Part shown: piece by piece, positions 1-10,465 of the stretch
Numbering within the stretch: position 1 is the stretch's first letter
Layout: each line of letters begins with the position of its first letter
Assembly (NCBI GenBank): GCA_021442155.1
Contig: CM038222.1
Span: 105,775,121-105,839,120 of the forward strand
Origin: Cymbidium sinense
Lineage: Eukaryota; Streptophyta; Magnoliopsida; Asparagales; Orchidaceae
DNA: 64,000 bases
Reading direction: 5' to 3'
Translations under genes and position numbers: made by a program
Notes under the pieces: model-generated
Told to the model about the DNA's origin: nothing
Database searches by the model: none
Seen by the model: the letters and a program-made list of their open reading frames with translations, nothing else

Positions 1-563
1 ATTTGAACATTTGTCTTCTCTGTTTCTTCAATTCATTTCTCAAAAGCTCCTGTTAATATTTTCCCTCCCATTGACTATGAAAGTAGCTTATTGATTGTCT
101 GTTGGAAGTAGTATTCTTTTGTCAAATGATTGCTGGTTTCTATTAATAAGAAAGGAAAATATATCCCTTGTTGTAGACTTGTTTCTGCCTCAGTATGCTC
201 ATGATCCTCAGAATGGATTACCACTAGGTGGATATAGTATGCTCCTGGGAATTCACTTGAACTGGACTCATCTATTGGATAGGGCTGTATGTAATGTACT
301 GCTGGTTGTAGTTATACTCTATATTAGGGATTAGCACATTGGTCATTCTGTGCTAGAGTAGGCTATGTAAGGATGTGTTATCTGAAAACACTAAGCTATA
401 TAGGATATAGCTGGCTAATAATTATGTATACTTGATAGATAGGCTTTCTTAGTTAAATGTTAAATGGTTGATACTTGAAGCTTGTTGCTAATATCTCTTC
501 TTGTACCCATTGGTTTGTCGGGTTGATTATCATGTTGCGTTGATGTTCGGTCATCATTCGCCA
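1..563. other. Unassigned sequence beyond the 3' end of a gypsy gag
   Basis: I see no convincing gene here. On the minus strand this lies downstream of the gag remnant at 564-1462, where protease and RT would be expected, but no such motif could be recognised in any frame. The stretch may be decayed element sequence or flanking DNA. A short open frame at 95-334 (plus) matches nothing I know. Confidence 0.4.
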
Positions 564-1462
564 TTAATGCAAATAACTTGGACTTATAGATATGCCCTCT
601 ATGGTACGCTCATCACAATTGAAGCATATGCCTCTTCTTCTGCCTTCTATTTGAGATTTGTAAATTAATTGATATTTTCGCTTATGTTGACCGCTTTGAG
701 TGGCATTTGTGGGAGCAGAAGGTAGCACTCGATATTGCCGTTTAATTATCAAGTGTGATTGCTATTTCTATGCATTTCTATTTCACAATCACCATTAGCT
801 TGGCTAATTGAAATGCTGTAATGAAGAAGGTCAGGGCTCTTACTTCCCTTTTAATTTACGGTTTAAGCCCGATTCAAAGCAGCTTTGTAGAAATTCATGT
901 GGAATGTCTGAAATTTGGTTAGCTAGGTCTTCAAACTCATTATAAAATTGTTGCACTATGGTTTGCTGTTGAAGCTTAGCTAGTTCTCCTCTTAAATCTC
1001 TGTAGAGGGAAGGGCCAAATCTTTGCATAATTTGTTCTTTGAACTGTGGCCAAGAATACAATTATTTATTTACTTGCATCCATTGATACCAGCTCAAAGC
1101 AGGTCCATCCATGTATATTGAGGATATTAAAAATTTCTGATCTTCAGATAGGCTATAGTATTGAAAGAATTGGTCTGCTTTAAACAGCCAACCTCTAGGA
1201 TTTTCTCCATTGAATCTGGGTATATCTATTTTGTCAAGTATTGACATGGGTGTGTGTGTATGTGGTCTGTTTGGAGAATAGGATTCTGAAGGGGATGCAT
1301 CACATACCGGATTTGAGGTTGTTTTTCCAATGCTTTCTATGGCTCAATCTTTTGATATTTCGATCAATACCATAGTGGCGAGGTCATTTGCTCTTCTATT
1401 TTGTTTAATCTGGTAACACATTCTTCAAGTATTTTTGATGTGTTTCTTGTTCCTTCTGCCAT
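564..1462 (-). pseudogene. Ty3/gypsy retrotransposon gag remnant
   Basis: Gag forms the virus-like particle of LTR retrotransposons. The likely start is an ATG at 1460-1462 (peptide MAEGTRNTSKILEEC). A shifted frame then leads into the core at 1247-1062, with the gag signature PRFNGENPRGWLFKADQFF and later GPALSWYQWM. The core continues in the same frame at 1061-840 (FGPSLYRDLRGELAKLQQ) after one in-frame TAA at 1062-1064. The C-terminal part keeps the first half of a zinc knuckle, CFNCDER (606-626). Its His/Cys half is only reached by a frame change (YHRGH). So it carries at least one frameshift before the core, one stop, and one frameshift in the knuckle. The style is that of plant chromovirus-type gypsy gag. 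No protease or RT follows, so the element is truncated. The family call is strong; the exact ends are not. Confidence 0.75.
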
Positions 1463-2160
1463 TTTCTGAGTGTTGTAGTCAACGAGAGCACCAATGATAT
1501 GCCCTAATTTCAGTAATTGAGTGAGGCTTGAGAGAATGGATCGATTGTTAAGGTCCGGTTTGTTTAGCGCTCAATGAGTTGACTCAGAGTATTGGAACCC
1601 TACCGAGTTACAATTCAACCGTGAAAGAGATCGGATGCTCGAGCCGTGATTATGCGTGTTGTAACTTGGCCGCTGGATCTGATCACTCGGATCGAGTGTC
1701 TTTTGAGCTTGAGTTTGAGTCGTCCGATGCTGGATTATTCCCCATGACCCTTGGATGTGTTTCTTGATCACGCGGTTTTGATATTCTAATGGCTTGAGTG
1801 GATTACAGGTGTCGATCGACGCGTAGGATGATGAAGCTGAGGGAAAATGGCCGTCTGATCGTGTGAAGGAGCGGTGGATCTGATCTGGATCATAGAATGA
1901 TATTATGGATGATATTTACCTTACTTGTTTCTTTGATTTGCCGACCGTTCGAGCGCCGAGACGCTCGAGGAATTGGCGCCGGATCGAGGAGGAACTCCCG
2001 ATGGAGGCGTGGTTTCCGGCAAGGAAAACCTAGAAGAAGAGGAACAGGAGGAAGAGATGAAAAAGGGAGATTGAAGAGCTAAGTTTCTTTCTGTAAATTC
2101 TTCATCCCCTCTGTTTGGCGTCTTTCCTCTATTTATAGTTTTCTTTCTGTCTTGGAGCAA
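1463..2160 (-). mobile_element. Probable 5' LTR/leader of the gypsy gag element
   Basis: This lies directly upstream of the gag start on the same strand. It holds a TATA box (2126-2138) and then about 600 bp of GC-richer leader before gag. A possible LTR edge is at about 1494-1500 (minus-strand GGGCATATCA, then TTGGTGCTC). The following bases are not a clean match to the usual TGGTATCAGAGC primer site, so the LTR border is uncertain. No second LTR copy was found at 1-563, consistent with truncation. Short open frames at 1571-1771 and 1897-2160 are probably incidental. Confidence 0.45.
2126..2138 (-). promoter_or_regulatory. TATA box of the gypsy LTR
   Basis: Read on the minus strand the sequence is CTATAAATAGAGG, a textbook plant TATA box. 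It lies about 665 bp upstream of the gag ATG in the same orientation. This places transcription start near 2095-2105 and is what marks 1463-2160 as LTR/leader. Confidence 0.6.
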
Positions 2161-2972
2161 GGCTTTCTACATCTTGTAACGATCATCCGGTGTATTTTCT
2201 CTGTCGGTTCTTTGGGACCTTATTTTGTTCTAGTTGGAATTCTTTATCCTACTGCTCTGTTGTTGTAGCTGTTTATCAAGCCCAATTTTTGAGGGAACTT
2301 TCGTAATGTCTCGTGCACTAAGGGTTCTCGTTTCTGTTGTTTCTTGGAATATTAGTTAGTTGAGGTGTCGAGCCATCTGTTATTTACTCTTTTTCTTGAT
2401 TTTTGTGGTGCTGCAGTAAACTTTCTGGCACCTGACCTCTGCAATATCAGCTGACCTTCTTGTGATGTTTACTTGGAGTACTTGTGCTGTATAGTGGAAC
2501 AATTCCTTTCTGATCTCTGCTGATATTAGGATTGCTTCTAATGCTACCTTCATCTTCTGTATCTATTGTTTATTGTACTACTTTGCTGTTTGTAAATTAG
2601 TTCTCTGTAATCTTATTGCTGTATGTGATAATTTGGTACTTAGAGGATTTGGGATCATATCATTAGCTAATTTAGATTTTAATTAAGCCTAATTATAAAA
2701 TTTAGCCGAGAAAATGTTTTCTACAGTTGATGTGAATTATTTGGAGATAGTTATTATTATAAGTTTTTGTACTAGTTGATTTTTTAAATAATGATTAGAT
2801 AAAGATATGTAAGTTGTATTTTGTGAAATGTGTCTCTTATGAATATCTATAAATAAAACTTATCAGATTTCGCTGACTTTTTCATTATTTGTAGATATAT
2901 GTTTGTGCATTTTGATTAAAAAAGAAAATATTTAGTCTGGCCTCTTTGATATTCCAAGTTTCCAAGTCAATT

Positions 2973-2974
<2 letters not shown>
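2161..2974. other. Non-coding sequence, possibly the U3 part of the same LTR
   Basis: There is no open frame or motif of note. The part up to about 2600 is T-rich and moderately complex and could be U3 of the minus-strand LTR. From about 2650 it becomes plain AT-rich sequence. No terminal TG/CA with a partner copy could be found. Confidence 0.35.

Positions 2975-3051
<77 letters not shown>
2975..3051. repeat. (TA)n microsatellite, about 38 units
   Basis: An uninterrupted run of TA dinucleotides about 77 bp long. Such runs are common in AT-rich plant intergenic DNA and are hotspots for length change. Confidence 0.97.
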
Positions 3052-3055
<4 letters not shown>

Positions 3056-3699
3056 TTAAAGTTATATATTTATTATTAGTTGTTTGGATTTATATTTAAT
3101 CATTTTGTTCTAAATTTAAACAGAAAATCACTATATAAATAAAAATAATCTCTATTTTAAAAATAAAATACAAATCAACCAATATTTATGTCCAATTCAG
3201 TTTTTTTATTTAAACCAATTAATGTATACTCCTAAGTAATATGTGGGGATTTTATGAGATCAAATCTCTCTTTTGGTTGGCCGAACACAAAGTCTCAAAC
3301 AAATAAATTTCTTCAAAATTTTTTTTCAATCACTTATATTTCAATTCACTCGACATAAAAAAGAAAAGTGAAACTCTAATAATCTTACGTGATACAATCA
3401 GGGTAAAAAGCTGTTATATTTAGTTAAAAAACATATATATTTTTTTCTGATATACATTGATTTCCATAAAAGGAAAAAAATTGATATTCATGCATTGAAT
3501 ACGAAGATCTAATTTGAATTATAAATATTTTATTATTGAGAAAATTGAGAGCATCTGCTCAGATAATAATCATAAAAAGTATACAAAAAATAAGGCGTGG
3601 AGAATAAAAATTGAACATAAATAGAGATAACTTGGGCGCAGTGTGGTGCCGTGTGGATTTCGACACCGAAGAGAGCCTAGTCATCATCATCCACCAAAA
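3052..3699. other. AT-rich intergenic sequence
   Basis: No gene or repeat was recognised. The right part probably includes the 3' tail of the minus-strand LINE remnant that follows, but no clear poly(A)/poly(T) end or target duplication could be fixed. Confidence 0.4.
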
Positions 3700-4420
3700 A
3701 ACAACAGCATTTGGATAAGAGCTTGATAAAAGAGCTTCTTCGTCTCCACCAAAAATATGATCAACTCCGATCAATAAGTCTAAAAACTTGCAAAATTCCA
3801 AGCCATACAAATTCAGAACCAAAACTGAGAGTCCAGGCCAAAACAAGGAAGAAACCACCTGCAAATAACAATTACATGAGAGGCCCAAAATCCGAAGTCC
3901 ATAAAAAATATTAGGAAATGACAAAATTCTGAATAGCAGCCACTTGAGAATCTTGTTTCCATTGCATGAGTTTGGCATGAAGTGTTGTTTTGATTTTGTA
4001 GACACATGTAAAACAGAAGCAAATTTCTTTGCCAATTTTCCGCACATTTCTTTCCCTCCATAAATGATATAATATAATGCAGTTAATAGTAAGAAAATAG
4101 ATATTCTCAAAACCTTTGAAATATTTTCCATGTCAGCTACAAACTGCAAGATTAGAGGCATAGTTATAATGTGGAAGAATCATGAAGTCCATGGAAGACC
4201 TCTATTAAGAAAATCAGTAGATTAACGGCAAGCAATATGATTTGCAGATTCATTATCTGAATGACAAAGGAGACAAATTTTTGGCAACAAAGACGTTCCT
4301 TCTGGCTAAGTTATCCATAGTTTTTAGGTCATTACAAATAACAAGCCAAGGATAATCAAGCAACAAGCCTTTTATGCGAAATCCAACAAGAAAATTTTCT
4401 CATTGTTATAAAAATGTAGC
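3700..4420 (-). pseudogene. LINE (L1-type) ORF2 C-terminal remnant
   Basis: On the minus strand, 4275-4228 encodes CLLCHSDNESANHIAC. This fits the C-x2-C-x7-H-x3-C zinc-binding motif (zf-RVT) that lies C-terminal to the reverse transcriptase in plant L1-type LINEs. Further on comes YHLWRERNVRK (about 4069-4037), the aromatic/WRERN signature that ends plant LINE ORF2, followed by HAKLMQWKQDSQ. These motifs are in different frames, so several frameshifts have occurred. A 200-codon open frame at 3559-4161 runs partly through this but is mostly out of the ancestral frame. The endonuclease and RT palm are absent, which fits a 5'-truncated insertion. Family call fairly sure; ends approximate. Confidence 0.7.
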
Positions 4421-4518
4421 ATTATAAAGTTATTACAAGATGGAACCTTGCAACCTTTTGATAGCATCAACTCCTTCCTTTGATTTAAAGAAATTTAACT
4501 AACAATATTAATCATATG

Positions 4519-4547
4519 CAGGGGCGGACCCATGCGTGCCCACCCTC
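4519..4547 (+). mobile_element. hAT-like transposon terminus
   Basis: The sequence begins CAGGGGCGGACCCATG and runs into a CCCACCCTC stretch. This matches the common plant hAT-superfamily terminal inverted repeat (CAGGGGCGG followed by a GGNCCA-type stretch). The adjacent sequence again has GCCCTCCC and GCCCACCCT blocks, typical of sub-terminal repeats. I could not find the inverted partner (ending CCGCCCCTG) to the right, so the element is probably broken or buried. Confidence 0.5.
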
Positions 4548-5592
4548 AAATTTTTTTATATTATAGTTTTTTTTAAAAAAAAATAATTTTGCCCTCCCTA
4601 ATAAAAAATCTTGCCCAATAAAGACAATTTTTTTTTCATTTTATTAGTTTGCCCACCCTAAAAATTAATAAATAATAATAAAAATTTTTGTTTGATTTGA
4701 TAATTAGATATGAAAAAGTAGTACTGAGGGTCAAATTCATATGACTATTTGAAATATTTTTTATTAAGATACACAGTGGAAAGAAAGAAAAGAATTTTAA
4801 GATATTATTTTCAAGTATTTCAACAAAAGATTCTTCATTCAACCAAGGGTCCCAAAACATAAATAGAAGCACCATCACAATAGAATATAAGATATGTTAT
4901 TTCAAGAAAGTTGTTCTAGAATGGAGACACTTGCGATGACAGACGTTTCCATATAGTACCATATTTAGTTTTAAGTCACAAAATATTAAGTTAAAGAATT
5001 CCACAATCTCTAAAGAAGCTTAGAAGGAAAAGCCTAAGATAGCTAAATAATATAAGAGATTGCTAAGCCACAAAAATGTTTTGGCCTGTAGGTTTTATTC
5101 CATGAGATAAAATGAATGTTTTCCTTCAGTTTTATGAGAATTTCAATAATATATTATAGAAACGAGCAAAACATTTTTCAATGTTATTTATTTGATTATT
5201 TTTTTTTGTTGAGAAAATTGAGTGTGAAAGCTCAAGTAAATCATAGGAGTGAAAGGATTCTTTACTATATAGTTAAAAAGAGAATTATTTATTTTAAATT
5301 CATAAATTTGAGTAATATATTTAACAATTTATTGTGGACAACTCTTTTTAAAAAAATCATAGATTTTATTATTAACACTAAAGAAGAAGTATTAGAACTA
5401 TCAAATAATTATAAATTGAAAATTTTGCTCCAACAAAATAGAAGTTCTTAAAGAAAATTTAAATATTTGACTTCAACTTGGTAATTGGGCTGTGAATGAA
5501 ATTCATGGGCATCAAATAGGATTGATCTGTTTACACATGATTAGCCAAAAAAAAGGCAAAGATTGGCATTCTTCAGCCTACAATGATGTAGG
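4548..5592. other. AT-rich stretch, possible hAT interior; no gene recognised
   Basis: The sequence is AT-rich with homopolymer runs. A 111-codon open frame at 5116-5451 (plus) is lysine/isoleucine/phenylalanine-rich and shows no transposase, BED-finger or dimerisation motif that I can recognise. It could be a decayed hAT interior or chance. The last 5 bases (gtagg, 5588-5592) would be the target duplication of the copia element that follows, but its partner was not found. Confidence 0.35.
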
Positions 5593-6018
5593 TGTAAGAA
5601 ATTTTTTATTGTATTCGTTAAAATTTCTTTTCTTAATCATTCAAACAACATAATCGTATAAACTCTTAAACTCAAGATTTTGAACAAAGTAATTTTCACA
5701 AACCTTCAATTAATAAATAAATCACATACCTTGATTTATCATGAATACTTTTAATTTATGAAACTAGGGTTTCTCTTCCTTCACCCAAAATTTCTTTATG
5801 TAATAATCTTAATGGAGAGATACTTACACATTAAAGGGTAGGAAAATGACTGGTAGTTTCTCTATGAAGAGACATCTTATTTAATCAAACGGTCCATAAA
5901 CGATCGATCCAACTCTCTCTTGACCAATGAGATTTAAGTACATAATTAATTATTAAATAATAAACTGAATAATAATTAATGTGGGCCACACTTCAAAAGT
6001 AATTACATAATTCTTACA
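5593..6018 (-). repeat. 3' LTR of the copia element (426 bp)
   Basis: The left end is TGTAAGAAATT and the right end AATTCTTACA, so the LTR has TG...CA termini inside a longer imperfect terminal inverted repeat. The polypurine tract abuts the right edge, which fixes the orientation (minus) and the border. Confidence 0.85.
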
Positions 6019-6032
6019 TTCTCCCACTTGGC
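6019..6032 (-). promoter_or_regulatory. Polypurine tract
   Basis: The minus strand reads GCCAAGTGGGAGAA, immediately followed by the LTR start TGTAAGAATT. The polypurine tract primes plus-strand DNA synthesis during reverse transcription. Its position right at the LTR edge is as expected. Confidence 0.8.
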
Positions 6033-6418
6033 TCATATAATAATATTCAATTTAAAGATTTAACAATTATATACATAAACATAATGTGCATTACATGTCA
6101 AATATTTTTCTTCATTTGGTCAAATCATAAGTCATTATTAAGAAAAATATTAATAGAGATCATGGCGGTTATACACCATTAGTGCAACATATTTCCTTTC
6201 ATCTATCACAATATTAATTTTACACTTAATATGATCTATAATGAGAGATAGTCATATTGGTCCAACATTAATGTCTTTATAAAAGATAAATCTTGTAAAA
6301 AATTACATAATTCTTTCATGTATATACAATCAAACATAATGAAACAAGATGCGATAATATATCAGAAACAGTTCAATAAAGAGCTCAAAGAGTCAAATAC
6401 ATAATGTGCATAATAAAT

Positions 6419-6891
6419 TCAAAAATGCTTTTTAATAATGCTCATTTTTTCAACATGTTCATTAAATAATTTAGGCTGCAATCCTTTAGTTAAAGGATCA
6501 ACAATCATAAGATTAGTGCTAATGTGCACAAATGATAGTCTCTGTTTTTGAACTTTTTCTTTAACGATAAAGTATTTCAATTCCATATGTTTAGCACCCT
6601 TTAAATACATGTCGCTCTTAGAAAAGAAGACTGCTATGACATTATCACAATAATTTTCAATGACTTGGTAATATTGTCGACAACTCCAAGTCATGAAATA
6701 AAATTCAACAACCATAACCCATGAATCATGGCTTCAAAATATGACACAAACTCAGCTTCCATAGTAGATGCAACAATGACGGACTGCTTCCCACTTCTCC
6801 ATGATTTAGCTCGTCCAGCTAGTAGGAACAAATAGCCAAATGTGAATTTTCTAGTATCCACATATCCAGCAAATGATAATAATAGTATCAT
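6419..6891 (-). pseudogene. Copia RNase H domain
   Basis: The minus strand encodes the C-terminal RNase H of a Ty1/copia Pol. It carries DTRKFTFGYLF, KQSVIVASTMEAEF, a decayed DN motif (ENYCDNVIAVFF), KGAKHMELKYF and the terminal ISTNLMIVDPLTKGL. These appear in two frames (6891-6691 and 6715-6419), so there is one frameshift near 6700. RNase H removes the RNA template strand. The order and spacing are normal for the domain. Confidence 0.88.
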
Positions 6892-7440
6892 TGAACTTAA
6901 GATACCATTATTGAGAAGCTTATTTAAGTCTATATATTGATTTCTTAAGTTTACACACCATATGTTCTTTTCCTTTAATTGAAAATGCTTTAGGTTGATT
7001 CATATAAACTTCTTCCTCTAAATTTCCATTTAAAAAGATAGTTTTCACATCCATCTGATGTAGCTCCAAATCATAATGAGCCATTAATACCATAATAATT
7101 CTTAATGAGTCCTTTTTGGAAATAGGAGAAAAAGTCTCTTTATAGTCAATACCAACTTTCTGAGCAAACCCTTTGGCAACAAGTCTGGCTTTATATCATT
7201 CTATATTTCCATTAGAGTAACATTTTATCTTAAAGACCCATTTACATCCAACTCTTTTAAAACATTTAGGTAATTCAATGAGATCCGAGACATTATTGTG
7301 ATCCATTGATTTTAACTCTTCTTTCATAGCATCTAACCACTTTTCATAATTAATACTTTTAATGGCCTGTATAAATGAAACTGGAACATCATCAATTCCT
7401 ATGTCAAATTCGACTCTTGTAAATAAACAAAATAATCATC
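6892..7440 (-). pseudogene. Copia reverse transcriptase, truncated
   Basis: The minus strand shows the RT N-terminal half: CFKRVGCKWVFKIK, YKARLVAKGFAQ, then TFSPISKKDSLRIIM, HQMDVKTIFLNGNLEEEVYM and ending WYLKFNDTI. Frames shift several times. After WYLKFNDTI the sequence jumps straight to the RNase H start. The YVDD catalytic box and the rest of the palm are therefore deleted (junction about 6890). No active polymerase is possible. Confidence 0.82.
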
Positions 7441-8230
7441 CAAATAACAAATTTTCTTTCTGAGAACGCCTTAATGTTATTTCTTGTTGTTCATCAATTA
7501 TAGGTTTATTTGTGAGAACTTCATTATGTGGTGTATGTTAATTCATTTGTTCTTCTTGTAAATTATCAAATTGTTCAACAATTGTAAGAACAATAACTTT
7601 AGAAGAAGTAATTGATAAAGAAACTTTTTTACTTTAGCTTCTTCAATTTTCACATTTCATAGTTATGTACTCCCACTAATATCAACATTTTTAATGAACT
7701 TAGCATTTCCAATTTTAATAATTTTTATAATGTGATTATGACAGTTAAATCTATACCCTTTAGATTTTTCTAGATAACCAATGAAATGTCCACTGATTAT
7801 TCTTGAATCTAGTGTTTTTCATGTGGATTATAAATTCTTAATTTTGTTGGGCAATCCCAAACATGAAGGTGTTTTAAACTAGGTTTCCTTTCTGTCAACT
7901 GTTCAAAAGGGGTTTTTAAAATTGCCTTACTAGGAACCCTATTTAATAGATATACAACAGTTTTTAAAGCATACATCCAAATGATAAGGGTAAGTAGAAT
8001 AATTTAACATGCTCCTAACCGTATCCATTAAAGTACAATTACGCCTTTTGCAACACCATTTTATTGTGGTGTTCCTGACATTATATATTAAGCACAATGT
8101 CATACTTTTCTTGAAATTTAGCAAATGGACCAGGGCATTGTCCAGATTCATCATGCCTTCCATAATATTCACCAACTCTATCAGATTCATCATACCTTCT
8201 TTTGGATTTGAGCAGATGACACATTACCCT
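7441..8230 (-). pseudogene. Copia integrase, C-terminal part
   Basis: On the minus strand the frames give ESGQCPGPFAKF, then a PQQNG-like stretch, NCTLMDTVRSMLNYST, the MKNTRFKNNQWTFHW region and a decayed C-terminal section. This matches the half of copia integrase after the second catalytic Asp. The N-terminal HHCC zinc domain and the first catalytic Asp are missing because of the deletion that joins this to gag. Several stops and frame changes are present. Confidence 0.75.
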
Positions 8231-8254
8231 TCAAGTATCCTTTATTGCCCTTAG

Positions 8255-8925
8255 CATTCCTCTTAATTAGTTTTCTTTTAATTTCTGGTTGTCCCATGAG
8301 ATTAACTGAGTGAATCTCTATATATCTTAAGCATTGTTTCCTCTTAAATATGCATACTTTTTAATTCATCCACATTCTATTTATCTTTAATAGTATTATA
8401 ATTTATTTGGAATGGATCATATTCAAGAGGCAAGGAATTAATAATAAATTGTACAAGAAAACTTTCACTCACATTTATTCCCATGGTGTTTAATCTTGCT
8501 GCAATATTTGTCATTTCAGTGATATGCTAATGTATGGTACGTGAACCATCAAACTTCATGGTGGTCAACATACCCATTAATGTCTCAGCACGTGACTTAT
8601 CAGCAGACTCAAACAGAGATAAATCTTTCACATACTTCATAAATTTCTTTGTATTATCAGTTTTGGAAATTGTTGGCTTAATGCTTTCTGCAACAGTCAT
8701 TCGCATAAACGTTAAGGTAAGTCTATTTGATCTTTCCCAAGTATCTTAAATAGACTTTTATTCATTACTGCTAGTAGCAATAATAGTAGTGGGCTTATTA
8801 TTAAGGAGTGCTAAATCAAGATCCAAGATACCTAAATAGAACTAAATTTGTTCAATCTATTCATTAAAATTAAGCCCACTGAATATTATAATAGACGAAG
8901 CGTGGGAATGAAGAGTAACGGAAGT
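8255..8925 (-). pseudogene. Copia gag (UBN2-type)
   Basis: The minus strand encodes a copia Gag: FSGLNFNE, FYLGILDLDLAL, DTWERSNRLTLTFMRMT, FMKYVKDLSLFESADKS, AETLMGMLTTMKFDG, ITEMTNIAARLNTMGI and FIINSLPLEYDPFQI. This is the usual order of the UBN2/gag-polypeptide domain. A few in-frame stops occur. The CCHC knuckle that should follow is absent, because the sequence passes directly into integrase at about 8255. Confidence 0.82.
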
Positions 8926-9376
8926 AGATGCTGTAAAATATTAAATACTCACATATTAATATTTGAGTTATAAACACAAACACGTAAAATTGATTCAGAT
9001 AACATTCATATAGTCACATAAATGCATATTGAAGATCTTCTTTGGGTGATACTATAATACACAATAATAAACATAATTGATGCTTAATATTAATTTCACA
9101 TAATTGGTAATTAAACAAACTTTAATTAAATATGTTAGCTATCTTTGGATATGCTAAACACATCTAGTCAAGTATATTAATTAACCACAATTATGTTCAT
9201 GATTATAAATTAACTAATCAACCTTTGGGCATCCTTAAATAATTTATTACTCATAATAAATTTATAAAGTTCATTAAGTCATTTCATTATTAGCATCACG
9301 TGCTCATGAGTAATTAAATAAAATTAATTTGACATTTGCAAAAACTTTCTAATTTGATCACTTTAGTGATTAACAA

Positions 9377-9526
9377 ATTATGCTTGATTTGTAAATATCA
9401 AATTAAATAATGATAACAAAAATTATTTCAATTGAATGAAAAAAAGTGTAATTATGCTTGATTTGTAAATATCAAATTAAATAATGATAACAAAAATTAT
9501 TTCAATTGAATGAAAAAAAGTGTAAT
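9377..9526. repeat. Perfect tandem duplication, 2 x 74 bp
   Basis: The unit beginning with attatgcttgatttgtaaat and ending aaaaaaagtgta occurs twice in direct succession with no mismatch seen. The lack of divergence indicates a recent slippage or unequal exchange event. Confidence 0.93.
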
Positions 9527-9774
9527 AATTAGTAAATCCAAATAATTTGTCATTTTTTGTTATATATATTTATACATATATATAACTTCACATAAGTAAA
9601 TCTAAATTCAATAATATTCCTATTAAATATATAAACATTTATAAATACAATAATGTTTAACCTTTTTGCTGTTACTTAATAGATGTAAAATCTAAATGCA
9701 GATTAAAATCAAGTATTTTTATTATGAATGTTAATTCGCATACATAATACCTTAAATCAAAATTAATAAGAAAA

Positions 9775-9848
9775 GCTTTAATGGTTTTACACTTTCCAAA
9801 TTTCATAACAAACGCTTTAATGGGCTTTATACTTTCAATATTTCATAT
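9775..9848. repeat. Imperfect tandem pair, about 38-bp unit
   Basis: gctttaatgg, a TACACTTTC-like block and atttcat occur twice (about 9775-9808 and 9814-9848) with a few differences. This is a minor local duplication. Confidence 0.6.
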
Positions 9849-10465
9849 TCATATATATAAATTGATTTTGGCTATTGACTGGTTCTTTCTACGTAAAATA
9901 ACATTCCTTAATTACAAAGAAAACTAACTGTGCAAATAAATTTACAAGTCTTATGAAATAGTAAACATAAATAATTTACTTATTTATTATGTGTATCCTA
10001 AAATATAAATTCAAATAAGAATTAGCGTGAAAAAGTGAAACATAATTCCTCAATTGGAAAGCGAAGTTAATGCAGTGAAAAACATAAAAAAAATCATTAA
10101 CGGAGTAAGAAGAGAAATAAAAAAAATAAAAAAATAAGTTTCTCTTCCTTCCGTTAATACATTTGAAAAACATCAATTTATGAAACTAGGATTTCTCTTG
10201 AATTTTTTTCAGGAGCTTAATAATCTGATATAGGATGTAGAGAGTAATGATTGAAGTAGAATTGATGTTTGGAAGGCACTATTGGTAAGCAAACATATGA
10301 GATCTTCCCAACCTAAAATATGTAGTGTTTCCTTTCAAAATAGCATACAACGATGATAGACCACCTGAGGACTTGAAAATCTGAATTGAGTTTGTTTCCA
10401 ACAAATTGTAGAGTTCTAGTTCAGTCTTAATCAGCTTTTTATTAAGTTCAGTACATTACAAATGG

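Larger units (their letters stand above)
5593..8935 (-). mobile_element. Ty1/copia LTR retrotransposon with internal deletions
   Basis: In minus-strand order the element runs gag (about 8925-8255), part of integrase (about 8230-7440), part of RT (about 7440-6893), RNase H (6891-6419), polypurine tract (6032-6019) and 3' LTR (6018-5593). Integrase preceding RT defines the copia order. Two blocks are missing. One runs from gag C-terminus through protease to the N-terminal half of integrase (junction near 8255). The other runs from the RT palm to RNase H (junction near 6890). The 5' LTR is not recognisable apart from a short trace near 10176-10200. Many stops and frameshifts show it is dead. Confidence 0.85.
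8936..10465. other. AT-rich non-coding stretch upstream of copia gag
   Basis: A 5' LTR should be here. The only shared sequence I found is AATTTATGAAACTAGG plus TTTCTCTT (10176-10200 versus 5754-5778, one mismatch). The LTR is therefore either heavily rearranged or mostly gone. Two local duplications are listed separately. No gene was recognised. Confidence 0.45.

Noticed and set aside
1485..1500. Primer-binding site next to the gypsy leader
   Set aside because: TTGGTGCTC resembles but does not match TGGTATCAGAGC; too weak to fix the LTR edge.
3559..4161. 200-codon open frame as a membrane protein gene
   Set aside because: The underlying DNA is a LINE ORF2 remnant; the LINE motifs lie in other frames, so the hydrophobic translation is incidental.
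5116..5451. 111-codon AT-rich open frame near the hAT-like end
   Set aside because: Composition is that of AT-rich DNA and no transposase motif was seen, so it is not called as a gene.
4548..6000. Right-hand terminal inverted repeat of the hAT-like element
   Set aside because: No sequence ending CCGCCCCTG was found, so the element could not be bounded.
10176..10200. 5' LTR of the copia element
   Set aside because: About 24 bp match the 3' LTR with one mismatch, but the flanks do not, so only a trace is noted.
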